Part shown: positions 25,252 through 36,128 of the stretch, in pieces | Layout of the letters: each line of letters begins with the position of its first letter | Position numbering within the stretch: the stretch's first letter is position 1 | Assembly (NCBI RefSeq): GCF_051622035.1 | Contig: NC_135355.1 | Coordinates: 3,410,001-3,474,000 of the forward strand | From: Arctopsyche grandis | Lineage: Eukaryota > Arthropoda > Insecta > Trichoptera > Hydropsychidae | Direction of reading: 5' to 3' | Length of the DNA: 64,000 bases | Notes under the pieces: generated by a model | What the model was told of the DNA's origin: nothing | The model's input: only the letters and a program-made list of their open reading frames with translations | Databases searched by the model: none | Made by a program: the position numbers and the translations under genes

Positions 25252-25420
25252 TTTGCCATATTGCTCATTTTTGCCATATTGCTCATTTTTGCCATATTGC
25301 TCATTTTTGCCATATTGCTCATTTTTGCCATATTGCTCATTTTTGCCATATTGCTCATTTTTGCCATATTGCTCATTTTTGCCATATTGGTCATTTTTGC
25401 CATATTGCTCAATATAAGTA
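25252..25420 (-). repeat. 18-bp tandem repeat, about 8.7 copies, in frame within the MAED exon
   Basis: The unit on the + strand is TTGCTCATTTTTGCCATA, starting at 25261 and repeating every 18 bp to 25404. On the minus strand it encodes NEQYGK repeats after an ATG reading MAEDIFTYI. Other family members have a single NEQYGK. One unit differs by one base (ttggtc at 25387). Confidence 0.95.
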
Positions 25421-25679
25421 AATATATCCTCCGCCATTACGATGGGGAAAAACATCGTTTTAGACGCGTTTGAAATTTGAATTTCTTAAAAGTGCCTGAC
25501 TTTTATCCAGTTTTTAGTTTTAAACATAGATGGCGGTAGTAAAATAAAATTATTGGTATTTTTATTCAAAATAATTCTATATGTTTAAAACTATCTAAAA
25601 AAAACCACCGCTGTGTGATTTCGCCCTTATTCTCATTTCAATACTTTCCATCATACCTCATAATGACTTGAAGCAGCTA

Positions 25680-26290
25680 CGCCTGAAATCAACCACACTT
25701 GGTTCTACGACTTAGCTAGCTGGCCACACATCTATGTGATAGACCAGTCCGTAGAATAGTCCACACATTATCCCAGACACTGTGTACAAAGTCTGGTGCG
25801 TGTGGACAGTGCTCGAGTACTTGTAGTGAAGCAAGCACCTGCGTTGGTACCTGGTGCCGGTCAACTTTCACTGCATTAACGGCACCCCTCGTACTACGGC
25901 GTAGTACTTGGTCTGCTGGCACTACAGTTAGCCGCCAGCAAGCAAAAACCTGCGGCAGACGATCCTTCCCCTCCTCTTCGATCTCCTCCAAAGGACCTGC
26001 CTTTAAAGGACCTGGGGCGCCGTACTAACGGTACACCTCAAGGACAACCGGACAACGATCCCAAGAGACACGCAACTACCCTGCTAAAACTAACCACAAC
26101 TCGGCGTCTGCCCCGAACAGTACCTCTCAACATTTTTCACAATAAGAACAGACACTTCAAATCTCAATACATATTGACAATCAGGCATTCTAATACCAAT
26201 ACTAGCGGCTTTTGGGCAAGGTACCACCTTAGGTACTACTGATATTTTTTCACTTACAGCTTAACCTGACGTTCTGGTGTAATCCAGAAG
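25680..26290 (-). pseudogene. Possible retroelement ORF1 remnant (weak)
   Basis: This GC-rich 600-bp block is unlike its AT-rich neighbours. A minus-strand frame of 91 codons (25991-25716) is open. An adjacent frame shows RLCTQCLG in a Cys-rich context, reminiscent of zinc-knuckle regions of Jockey-like ORF1. Frames are broken and the assignment is tentative. Confidence 0.3.
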
Positions 26291-26503
26291 TTACGTTTTG
26301 GACATGTTTCATATTGTACCTCTATCTCTATATCTATAACATCATCATCTACATCCAATCACCACACAGTGCTAGATTTATTCATTTAAGCTTAAGGCCC
26401 ACTGCCTTTAATGGACCATTGTGGCATTACCAATGGACCAAGATGGTCGAAAAAATACAGGGAAATGAGAAAAATAAAAATATATACATAAATATGTATT
26501 TAC

Positions 26504-26650
26504 GGTTCCGTACAAAGTGATCTCGCAAATGTCACTTTAATCTCGATCACGGAACATCTGGCACCCGAAAACTCCATCCATCGAGTGTCATATATTCCGT
26601 AAATGCGATTTTAGGGCAACGATTGTCGTGTGCGCAATCGCAATGTGCGA
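26504..26650 (+). mobile_element. MITE family M1, copy 2
   Basis: It shares 'aatctcgatcacggaacatc', 'tggcacccgaaaactccatc' and 'ggcaacgattgtcgtg' with 23768-23980. An internal segment is deleted. Confidence 0.65.
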
Positions 26651-26879
26651 AAAAATACATTTATACATAATCATAACAAAAACCAATCTGCATTATATTA
26701 ATAGCAGATAAAGTCAAAATGTCAAATAATAAAATATAAAGTAGGGAATGTCTTGCATCTGCAGCCAGCATCAATATATAAGAACCAGCTGCACATACAA
26801 AACAGCTTTGCGAGGCCCAAATGGAAGAGAGATGATCAAAACTTCACTCATACGTCACATCCAATTATTAAAATAATGA

Positions 26880-27137
26880 TTAGCGCAGGCTACCAGACAA
26901 ATTGGCCAAAATAATTTCCGATAACCTACGCTCACAAAGGTGTGAAATATCACAGTCAGGCTCAGCAGCAATTATTTCATTTAAAAGTCGGATATCTCTT
27001 GGAATAGGAGCCATTCGATAAAGAACCATCAAATGATGATTTCTACCAGGCACATAATCATTAGAGACATAGGAGTCCCAACTGTTCCAGCAACGACGGA
27101 AATGACTTATTACCACGTGGAAGCTGGAGAACAACAC
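26880..27137 (-). pseudogene. LINE ORF2 C-terminal remnant
   Basis: The minus-strand frame includes VLYRMAPIPRDIRLLNEII and CERRLSEIILANL before a stop at 26880-26882. The form resembles the C-terminal tail of CR1/L2-like or Jockey-like LINEs. The upstream part continues in another frame (LPRGNKSFPSLLEQL), so it is broken. Confidence 0.45.
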
Positions 27138-27164
27138 GAATTAATAAGAAGTTTTTCAACGTGG

Positions 27165-27540
27165 ATGCTTAAATTCGTCTCAGATTTGAGCAACTCTCAT
27201 CCATCTTATCCTACATATTTTTCTAATACCATCCACCCATTTCCTTTTTGGCCTTTCTTCCACCCTTTTACAATCTCTTGGGTACCATTTTAGCATTTCT
27301 TTCATCCGTTATTCTAACTAAGTGACCCACCTATTTAAACCTCTTCACTGTTTCTACTATATCAACTACATATCCCAACGTTTAATGGTGGGTCTATTTT
27401 TCTGTCTACCATGTTATCGTCATTTGCGTTTCCATTCTTTTGAGCAATACTCAATCCATGGAACCTTACGTGTGATCTTTTACAATCACTTGGATACCAT
27501 TCCACCTTGTGACAAATCTTCTACCTAGTTGCATGACCCT
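27165..27540 (-). pseudogene. RTE-like LINE 3' remnant
   Basis: The minus strand reads KRFKWVGHLVRITDERNAK, matching the W-x-GH-hydrophobic-x-R pattern near the C-terminus of RTE-type endonuclease-reverse transcriptases. KGGRKAKKEMGGW follows, recalling the GRPxxRW segment. Stops interrupt it. Confidence 0.55.
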
Positions 27541-28693
27541 CTTATTGCCACTTCAATCTAGTACATCTAGTAAAAATGAATAGTGCATTAGTCCATTTTT
27601 AACACATTATTGATAATATTTCGAGTCTTTCAAAGTTTTGCTATCAATTAATCACTACATTGTCTACTAGTTTGTCGCGACGGGTCTTCGGACGATGAAT
27701 TCTCCAACTAATTGCGAAGACAAATCGCTCCGTCTGTGAGTCCAATTAAGAGACCAAGTCAATTGAGCACCTTTAGTTTACAATTATGTAGGAAATTGAG
27801 CAATTTCCGATTACTTTCATAATTACCTACGAAGCTCAAATATTTTTTAATCCGATTCAATTCACCCATCTTAGGTAGTTTGTTGATTTCAGCTGTCAGT
27901 TGTAGTTTACAATAATGTATTAGTAATATAGGAACTTTTTTTTAACTTATCAACATCCTTATTGTAATGAATTTACCATTAATTTCAATATCATGAATGT
28001 ATTTTTAAGTGCCGACTTCAAAATTATATTTTGTTATAGGATTTATCGAATTTGTTTAAAACATATACGCCAAATTATTCAAAAAATGTTTTAATTTAAC
28101 ATTCAAACGTTTGAAATGTGGAATTCGAGCAAAATTTAAATTTTTTAATGATTTCAAAACGGTCGAAAATTTGCCTATGTGGAGGCGAAGGCACCACTTT
28201 CGGTTCGGCTCGTCAGGGAATGCACGCCGATATAAATATTTAAATGATCATGCACGGTAGTTGCACATTCTCCGCATGTTTATATGTATTTTTCGATTAA
28301 TTTTCGAGATGAGTGCGACAATTAGGCCCGGGGCGGCGGCCTGTTAGTTCAATTTTGATGTGCGGCACTGGCGGCGAACGAACCTCTTCCCAGAACTGCT
28401 ACTCGTACACGCAAATTTCTCAACGAGATTCCAAAAACGACTATCATTATTAAATCGACGATACTATCGAATTATATTAAATACCTAAGGAATAAAAATA
28501 TCTTATTGAATTAAATTCACCAACATAAGGATCACAAAACATTACTAAAATTGTAGTATGTAAATGGTAAGATACGTAAATAAAAGCTTCACTAGTGCTT
28601 TCACTTCTAATTTGAAAGCTTCGTGTATATTAAGTTCAATTTTTTCGAATTGACGAATAGTCAATATTTCGAATATATCTCGTTTATTAAATA
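27541..28693. other. Unique DNA; GC-richer block at 28180-28420
   Basis: The block contains 'aggcccggggcggcggcc' and 'gtgcggcactggcggcg' within AT-rich surroundings. It has no exon signature and is a candidate regulatory element on composition alone. Confidence 0.4.
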
Positions 28694-28928
28694 TTAGTGT
28701 TTTTACCCGGCTTCGCTCGGTATTTGTAATATAAACAGCTTATATGTACATGGCGAAAATAATAGTAAATATTCATTTGTTTTTTTTATTAAGTTTATTT
28801 GAATCGAAATAAAATAATATTCAACCATATATCGATATCGTCGTCATAGAAACTTTTATTTGTTTTAGATGCTCCCAACAAACCTTACATACAAAGTCTC
28901 TTTCTAAATTACATATACATATATTAGA
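28694..28928 (-). mobile_element. Helitron-like element, short, with both ends
   Basis: On the minus strand it begins TCTAATATATGTATATG and ends with CGAGCGAAGCCGGG then CTAA (the CTRR rule). It lies between host A and T. The interior matches 31517-31763. Length 235 bp, no ORF. Confidence 0.7.
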
Positions 28929-29889
28929 TGAGCGCCTAAAACAGTTTTTTTGGCTTTTGCAGTCATTCACTCAAAATCTAGTATTTCTGTTTCAAAAGTG
29001 AGTATTGGGATCAATACTTAGATATTTTTCTTATTGATTGTGTTTTTTTATTACTTAAAAATATTTCTAATTAATTATCCAGTGAATTTTCAAAGTGGAA
29101 AATATATTTTTTTATCGTGATATTATGAACGCGTTCATAAGGTTTTGGTTTTCTATCTCAATATTTTTTTCTCCTCGAGAATTACTTAACAAATCTAACT
29201 TGCTTCTTACTTAATGTGTATGCATATTTGCATAGTAAAGTCTTTCGTAGTTGATTTTATACATTTTTATAAAGCAGTTATTTATCTTAAAATATACAAT
29301 AAAACTGATTGCATTATTAGAAAATAAAAATAGAATGGATTGCACTTTCAAAAAATTTTATTACAATTTGATCAAATCGGAATTGAATCATTCCACTACA
29401 TACATACATATATTAATGTTGATTTATCGAAAATCCAAAAATACAGTTTAACCATTAAATTTAATATTCAATCTCATATTATTCTATGTAACTTAAACTA
29501 GGAATTCACAAACTATAGCCCATTTTTTAATCGGAAAACAAATCAGAAACGATAAACATAAACTGAAGTTAATTTCTGGAATGTCTGAAAAACAGTCCTA
29601 TTTGGTACTCGCCATTTTTTCTGAAAAGGTTCCTTTTTCTCCAGCTTTCAATCGCGAAAGCAATGCTGGGCAATTCGGCTGGTAATTACAAAAATAATAT
29701 AAATTGTCCAAAAAAACCGCTACGTTTTTGATCCAAATTCTGGCCAAATATATCTAATGAAAAATGCAAATCGACAGCTTGTCTCCTTGTAACTTGTAAA
29801 AATTTACCACCAGTAAGTAGAATATAACATATTCCGTAACGATTTGACTACATTTCAATACTAACAAACAACATTGCACATATTTTGAT
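28929..29889. other. AT-rich, no recognised feature
   Basis: No repeat partner or domain was found. A 12-bp palindrome GAACGCGTTCAT-like sequence at about 29127-29138 is the only notable motif. Confidence 0.4.
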
Positions 29890-30360
29890 TTTTAAATGCT
29901 TTTTATTATTACTAAATTATGTTCACAATACATCTTATATCCATTTTAATAGCGACTGATCTACTGATCATTGTCTATTTTACAATTTTAATTTAATTTG
30001 TTAATAATCATAGTATTATATTATTCTAATGTTAATGTATAGCATAATAGGAAAAAGAGCTCAAAAACCTAATAACAATTCTTATAAATGCTCATAATAC
30101 ATCTAATACAGAATATTAATAAAAAAATCTATAAAGTCGACGATCTAATGCATATTGTGTTTAGGTAATCGGTGTGTTATACCTGAAGGGTATAGACATT
30201 TTGTTGTAACAACCGAGACTCTTCACAAGTGTGTTAGTATGGTTATTAGTGATTCTGTCATATAATCTACTGGTTAGTTTGTTAGTAATGTCTGTAACTA
30301 ACGGAATATTATTTATGGCATGCAGTTTTTTCAAGTTAGTATATATGGGTGTGTTTTATT
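29890..30360 (-). pseudogene. Jockey-like LINE 3' end, copy 2
   Basis: It is about 90% like 12570-13040 over its length, including 'ggaaaaagagctcaaaaacc' and 'gacgatctaatgcatattgt'. The C-terminal frame here is disrupted by an indel near 30170. Confidence 0.65.
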
Positions 30361-31084
30361 TTGTATTGCACGTATAGATATGTTCAATGCGTGTTACTTA
30401 ACTTAAAATCGAAAAACGTGTGAACTAGGTCACACGCTGCATACCGATGCACCGAATCTTAAAGAATCCGAAAAAAAGTTTTTTAGTATTTATTTTTGGC
30501 AAGTTTGCCGACAAAGGTCGCCATAGACCATGTCGACCATTATGCCCCGATGTGGGTCATAATTTTCTATAGGAATTTGGTCTGAGATATCACGTGTGTG
30601 TGTGTGTGTGTCTTGGATTGTCTTCAGGTGGACGCAACAGGTAACACAGCCGTGAGGCCAGTTAGTCGAGAATTTCTCTCGGCAAGAATGCGAGCGATTC
30701 GCAACCGATGCACCGGCCCTGGTGCAATGTCGGGTGTATAGTTCTTGGCCAATTTGCATATCGGCCGCCCCTGCATTCCAGGATGCAGCCTAATCGCCGA
30801 TTTCTTCTCCTATGCAACCTGCGGTGCAGCGGAGACCATTGCACAATTATCGGATGCCACCTGAAACGACAGGTCACGTCGCTCTGACAACATGATGAAA
30901 ACTTGCACCTCTCAAACATGCCACTAGACCAGGGATTCTTCACTTATCGTGTTCCGTGGACTCTTCCAGTGCATTCCATAGACTCCTTCGTACAACGTTT
31001 TTAAATGCATCAATTAAAATTATTATAAAAAGCCTTTTATATACATGATGTTTTTGAGGAAATATCTATATTAATATATTTATT
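30361..31084. other. GC-rich non-repeat block (30490-30950)
   Basis: It contains overlapping minus-strand frames (30759-30490 and 30943-30662) with no recognised domain, and a (GT)n tract at 30594-30611. The base composition stands out strongly from neighbours. It could be an exon of an unknown gene or a conserved regulatory block. Confidence 0.35.
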
Positions 31085-31516
31085 TATTTATTTTTTATAT
31101 GTGTATATACCAGGAAGGCCTTACAGGTTAGCCCCAATGCGGCTTCCTGGCCAATTACAAATTACAATTACAATTACAAGTCGTTGAATTACGAGACACT
31201 GAAAAACTCGCAAATTAACGAGACATCTATGAATTGTACATAAATTTTATTGTACATTTATCATACTTCAAATAGTGGTGACATAGTAGGTAGGTAGGAT
31301 TTATAGCCAATTTTTAAACGGGAACCGTTTCATCAATGAAATCAGAGAAAATTGGCAAACTCTGATTGGAAACGATCGACCTGGAGTCACAATATCCAAG
31401 TCTGACCAGTAGCACTACAGGTGTACTCTTTTCTATGGAGTTCAGCTCATGGGATCGAACCCGGCACCTCTGGGTGTTAAGCACAAGCTTAACGACCGAG
31501 ATTTGCTGCTGGCTAT
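31085..31516 (-). mobile_element. tRNA-derived SINE, full length
   Basis: The tail hairpin is 'ccaggaaggcc...ggcttcctgg'. The head has B box GGTTCGATCCC on the minus strand (about 31452-31462) and ends in 'ccagcagcaaat'. Confidence 0.9.
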
Positions 31517-31763
31517 ATATGTATGTATGTAATTTCGAAAGAGACTTTGTATGTTAGTATGTATGTATATATGTAAGTATCTTTGGTTGGGAACTTCGTA
31601 AACAAAACAAAGTCTCTATGACGACAATTCAATTGGTTGAATATAATATTTTTTTCAATTCAAATAAATTTAATAAAAAAACAAATGAATATTTACTATT
31701 AGATTCACCATGTTTAAGCTGTTTATATTACAAATACTGAGCGAAGCCGGGTAAAACAACTAG
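31517..31763 (+). mobile_element. Helitron-like element, 5' end not clear
   Basis: The 3' end reads ACTGAGCGAAGCCGGG, a linker, then CTAG (31760-31763) followed by host T. The interior 'aatttcgaaagagactttgt' and 'aacaaatgaatatttactat' match the other copies. The usual 5' TCTAAT is lost at the SINE boundary. Confidence 0.6.
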
Positions 31764-31764
31764 T

Positions 31765-32330
31765 CATCTGTATATGCATATAAAATTAAATGTCTGTTCG
31801 TCTGTCTGTCTCGTATAGTAGATTACTGTGAAAACGGGAAAAAACCTCTTAATCTTTCCACCGCGTACGACTACTATACATTTCCTAGCGAACATGCCCT
31901 CAGCGCGTGAGACATGCATAGATGTCTTGGAAGTTCCAACCTGTATAAGAGCCGTCTATTGTGTTAAAATTTTATAACTTGGTTGAAAATATTACTAAAT
32001 GTATACTTTACCAAATTCAATAGATGGCAGTAGTCAAAAAAAATTCAATATAGGCTAAAATAATTTATAAAATATTACAACCTATATTTATAGTCGAAAA
32101 CGCGATAACAAAATCCGCAAAAAAGCAGCCGCGTACAGGGCTAAATTTGCTAAATTTGGTGACGCGGGCAAAGGGTTAATAATAATATTCGTAATTACGA
32201 TTTTACCGACGCGAAAGTATGAAGCGCCATTGTGTAGTCAAGGAAATGTGTTTGTTGGCAACCACGTTAACAGGTTGGTTTATGACGATTTTTGCTAACG
32301 TTTCTTGACAAAGAAGTGCTTAATCGATAT
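31765..32330 (+). repeat. Dispersed repeat R2, split by a piggyBac-like element
   Basis: Left part: 'aaattaaatgtctgttcgtc' to 'aaacgggaaaaaacctc'. Right part: 'taataataatattcgtaatt' to 'aacgtttcttgacaaag'. Joined at one TTAA, it matches 16140-16480 on the minus strand. Confidence 0.7.
31853..32175. mobile_element. piggyBac-like non-autonomous element, diverged copy
   Basis: It is flanked by TTAA at 31849-31852 and 32176-32179. The right end GCGGGCAAAGGG and internal 'gccgcgtacagggct' and 'caatagatggcagtag' relate it to 51483-51990 and 54300-54806. The left end (tctttccaccgcg) has diverged. Confidence 0.75.
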
Positions 32331-32347
32331 CTGTACATATAGATATA

Positions 32348-32692
32348 TGTATACCTTGAAGGCCTAATGCGCCTTTTTGGTCAATTAGGAACATCAATAA
32401 ACCATTACATTTATATAGTATCATAGAGACATATATAGACAAATTCGAGAAAAAAAATTGTTGGCGTATAAAATATATGTATTCATATATTAGCAAATTC
32501 GAGGTGATAGCATCTCGAAACAGGAAAGGTTGGCGATTTGATGGAACCGTTTTAATAAAATCAGATCAGGCAAACTCGGATAGGAAAAGATCGACCAGGA
32601 GTCACATATCCGAGTTCTGACCAGCAACAATAAGCCCATGACCTCTCGGTTGAAAGCATTACACGCTGAACACCGAGCTATCTTGCTGGGTT
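32348..32692 (-). mobile_element. tRNA-derived SINE, degraded
   Basis: The tail is shortened ('ccttgaaggcc...gcctttttgg'). The body has 'agatcgaccaggagtcac'. The head ends in 'ccagcaagatagctcgg' on the minus strand. Confidence 0.75.
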
Positions 32693-33436
32693 TTAATATC
32701 TGTTCTAATTGGAAAATATTTCCATCGTTGACCTTTTTATTTACATTTAGTTTATGGAAATATAAACATCTCCTGAATTGAAAATCGTATGACGTTTCTA
32801 AATTTTACCAGAACCTAAGCTAATTTATTTGAGCTCTATAAGCTGGACGTCGTCATAAACATCAGACCGGGATTAGGGCGGGAAATATATCTGAAAACAA
32901 TGGAATTTCGGGGATAGACTGCGGCTTGGGAACAAAGGAATGACCGGTGGCGATAATTCTCCGAGTGTCACGCGCCCTGAATAATTATGACCGGAGTCAG
33001 TGTCAGGGCTGTCACAAGTCCGGACACGTACTCTCCGAGCCGAGTCAGACTTGTCGGCGACTCTTGTTTTCGTCGACCCGTTCGAATAATTGCTCTCTTA
33101 AGCTTAATCGCTGGCGGTTAATTGATCAAATTTTCAATGAGAGACACTCCGACAAAAGTTGAACCAACTCCGATTAAATCCAATTTTATCCATTTTTCCG
33201 GGCTTGGCTTTGTTGAAAAAACTTGATGTATTCACGCACTTTTATAATTTTGATTGCTATTATTAATTTTTTTTAAATCAAGTTTATCAGGGTCCAAAGT
33301 GGATATTTTCACGAATGGGAGCACTCAATAGTTTTCAAAACATGATTCAGATTTTTTTCAGAAATTTCAGAAATAAAATATTATCCTTATTCAATATATT
33401 AAAAAAATCAATACAAATAGTCCAAATAGTCGAAAC
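32693..33436. other. GC-richer non-repeat block at 32860-33180 in AT-rich DNA
   Basis: A 71-codon + frame (32947-33162) includes CQGCHKSGH but lacks correct zinc-knuckle spacing (H-x8-C). No splice pairing was found. Possible regulatory block. Confidence 0.35.
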
Positions 33437-33703
33437 AGCTTAAACATCCAATATTAAATATTCATTTGTTTTTTTATTAAATTTATTTTAATCGAAAGAA
33501 ATATATATTCAACCAATCGAATCGTCATAGAAATTGACTTTTTTTCGATTTCCGATAGTTACAAACTTATGTACTTACAAACTAAATCTCTTTCGAAATT
33601 ATATATTCGGCCGGAATTTTGACTTGTTTTAGAAGTTCCCAACCAAGTTCCAGCCAACAATATTTACTTACATGCAAAGTCTCTTTCAAAATTATATATT
33701 AGA
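33437..33703 (-). mobile_element. Helitron-like element missing its 3' end, joined to its neighbour
   Basis: On the minus strand it starts TCTAATATATAATTTTGAAA exactly at 33703, immediately after the CTAG end of the next element. It runs to 'ggatgtttaagctgttt', where the last 45 bases of the family are missing. Confidence 0.6.
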
Positions 33704-34083
33704 CTAGTGCTTTTACCCGGTTTCACTCGGTATTTGTAATATAAACCGCTTAAAAATGACCAATCTAATAGTAAAAATTTTAATAAATCTATTTGAATAA
33801 TCATTTATTTTTTTTTTTATTAAATTGACTGTCACAAACAAACAAACATATATACTAAGTATCTTTCGAAACCGACGGCCTCTCTGGCGCCCCCTGGAGC
33901 CTTCACCCCCGGTGCCTGTGACCCCGGGGGCGAAGGCGCCAAATCCTTCGAATCCTTTGAATCGAAAAAAATCGAATCAGCGCCTATGAATCGAAAAAAT
34001 AAATTAATCGAATGTGTTGTCTACGAACCAACCAACGAAGTTTACATACATATATACAAAGTCTCCTTCGAAATTATATATAA

Positions 34084-34285
34084 CTAGGGCTACGCCCCCT
34101 GCGCCCCCCACTGAACCTTCACCGTCTAGGGCTACGCCACCTGCGCCCCCCTGAGCATCCACCGTCTAGGGCTACGCCACCTGCGCCCCCCATGAGCATT
34201 CACCATCTAAGGCTACGCCCCCTGCGCCCCCCGAGCATTCACCGTCTAGGGCTATGCCCTCTGTGCCCCCCTGAACCAAGGCGAA
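34084..34285. repeat. 40-42 bp minisatellite, five units
   Basis: Units start at 34084, 34126, 34166, 34206 and 34246 with CTAGGGCTACGCCMCCTGCG. It belongs to the Helitron-like interior. Confidence 0.9.
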
Positions 34286-34314
34286 TGTATCGAAAAAAAA
34301 ATCGAATCATTTGA

Positions 34315-34316
<2 letters not shown>

Positions 34317-34408
<92 letters not shown>
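34317..34408. repeat. (TA)n microsatellite
   Basis: About 90 bp of uninterrupted TA. The Ile-Tyr ORFs on the minus strand are artefacts of it. Confidence 0.95.
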
Positions 34409-34410
<2 letters not shown>

Positions 34411-34477
34411 AAGTATATATACGAACGAAGGATACATATATATATATACAAAGTCTCTTTCCAAATTATATATTAGA

Positions 34478-35191
34478 TTAGATTAGATTTTAATTCTATT
34501 GAACTTTTAAGCTTTCAGTTTGTTAAGAAAACTCGGACGATTGAGCTCCTTGTTGAAAAATCACACATTGGAGACTTTCCCACAGCAATCATAGGACTTC
34601 TAGGAGACAAAAAATTATATATTGCGCAATATTTCGGGCCAACTTCGATGTTGAACCCGTCGGCGCACTTTGACAGCGAAAAGGTTAATGGCGTGCCCCT
34701 CGTTATTAATTCAAGTGAGCGTCCGCGAACGTCGAAAACGATTAATTATTGTACGCTGACCGTCTGTCTGTGTGGTTCGATGGAACAAAAGCGCAATAAT
34801 AATATGACATCTAAATACATACATACATATATGTATATACACTGGCATAATCGCACATAACAAACACTGAATGGCGACCGTTAATTTTAATTTGTCCGTT
34901 TAAATATACCATTTCGTATGCGAGCGACGATCGTGCACTTTTAACTGCTGCTCTTGAACTGTCATTGAAACGGACTACCTGTACGGAAAATTCCCGGAAA
35001 AGTGCATCCATTACTTCTCTATCATTTCATTTGTTTATTCTCTACCATTTCACATTGATATATTTTATAATAACTAAGTCGTTCCCAATAAAGTTATATG
35101 CACTGTTTGCAAATTAAAATTCAACATATGATTTTAGCAGCTTTACTACGTAGGTATATCCATACTATAGCGTAATCGTGATCGTATTATT
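34478..35191. other. Unique DNA, no recognised gene
   Basis: 34620-34800 and 34860-35010 are moderately GC-rich with frames of 66-70 codons and no domains. Confidence 0.4.
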
Positions 35192-35525
35192 TAGCCAGCA
35201 GCGTGGCTCGGTCGTAACGTTGATATTAAGCACCGAGAGGTTGCCGGTTTCAATACCGTGAGCTGACCTCGATTGACAAGAATTTATTCTGAGTATAATC
35301 TTAAATGCTGCTGGTCCGACTTGGATATTTGTGGCCCCAAGCTGAACGTTTCCTATCATAGTATGGCAATTCACTTGATTTCATTGTTGAAGCGGTTGCT
35401 CATCAAATTGGCAAAAACCATCCTACCCACTATTTATCACATCTATAAATTTATATATCTATGTACCAATTTAATATCATAAATGTCGCTCTGGGGTAAA
35501 ATCCGTAATGGCTTCTTGGTAAAAA
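35192..35525 (+). mobile_element. tRNA-derived SINE
   Basis: The head is 'ccagcagcgtggctcggtcg' with a decayed B box (GGTTTCAATACC). The body is typical. The tail is reduced to 'ggcttcttggt'. Confidence 0.85.
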
Positions 35526-35684
35526 AAAGTATATTTCTCTTATAAAATATTTAAGTAACATTTTTTATGTAACTTAAAATTAAAAACCGACAAACACATT
35601 TTCAGAGTATCACTAACATTCATCCAATTCAATTACATATTTTGATATGAATCTCATACTAGTATATGTATATTTTATTTTTAA

Positions 35685-36127
35685 TTTATACCAGGAAGGC
35701 CTAACCGGTAACCCCAATACGCCTTCCTGGCCAGAAACATTGTATATTTGATATAAAGATTATTAACACCCACAGAGCCATCTATGGTAAAATTTGTAAA
35801 TTTGCAGCATTTTTAAACAGTTCAGCGAAATTCATTAAATGCATATCAATTAACATGCACACAGACATTTATGGTCAAATTTGTAAATTTGCATCATTCA
35901 GCAACAAATCAGCGCAATTCGAGATTGATGAAAACTCTAGACTTGCGAAAGAAAGGAGAAAGTTACCAATTTGTTGGAACCGTTTCAACGAAAATCAGAT
36001 ACATTGGCAAACTCTGGTAGGAAACGATCAATCTTAAGTAACAAACCCAAGGTCTGGCCAGCAGAAACCAGTGGGATTTGAACTCTGTGCAAAGCATTAT
36101 ATACTAACCACTAGTCTATTCTGCTGG
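35685..36127 (-). mobile_element. tRNA-derived SINE with a perfect tail hairpin
   Basis: CCAGGAAGGC (35691-35700), a 20-nt loop and GCCTTCCTGG (35721-35730) form a perfect 10-bp stem. The head lies at 36060-36127. The satellite array starts right after it. Confidence 0.9.
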
Positions 36128-36128
36128 T

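Larger units (their letters stand above)
24205..25626. mobile_element. PIF/Harbinger-like non-autonomous element
   Basis: It is bounded by GGGCGAAATCACACAGCGGT and its exact inverse ACCGCTGTGTGATTTCGCCC, and flanked by TTA at 24202-24204 and 25627-25629. That matches the 3-bp duplication of the PIF/Harbinger group. Each arm repeats inverted subterminal segments ('gttttaaacatatag', 'gcgttcgtgggatgcgtacg'). The right arm also carries a minus-strand copy of the MAED exon, expanded by an 18-bp tandem repeat. A SINE (24744-25062) sits in the middle. No transposase is present. Confidence 0.75.
33704..34477 (-). mobile_element. Helitron-like composite with a GC-rich interior
   Basis: The minus-strand 3' end is CGAGTGAAACCGGG, a linker and CTAG (33707-33704). 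The interior holds 'gccttcgcccccgggg', a 40-bp minisatellite and a long (TA)n tract. A 5' TCTAATATATAATTTGGAAA lies at 34477. A second internal CTAG at 34084 suggests two fused copies. Confidence 0.55.

Noticed and set aside
25261..25410. CRISPR-like array
   Set aside because: Uniform 18-bp tandem units without spacers, in a eukaryotic transposon.
32947..33162. Zinc-knuckle-like CQGCHKSGH
   Set aside because: The spacing after His is wrong (8 rather than 4 residues to Cys) and there is no retroelement context in frame.
34239..34464. Ile-Tyr-rich ORFs on the minus strand
   Set aside because: They are the translation of a (TA)n microsatellite.
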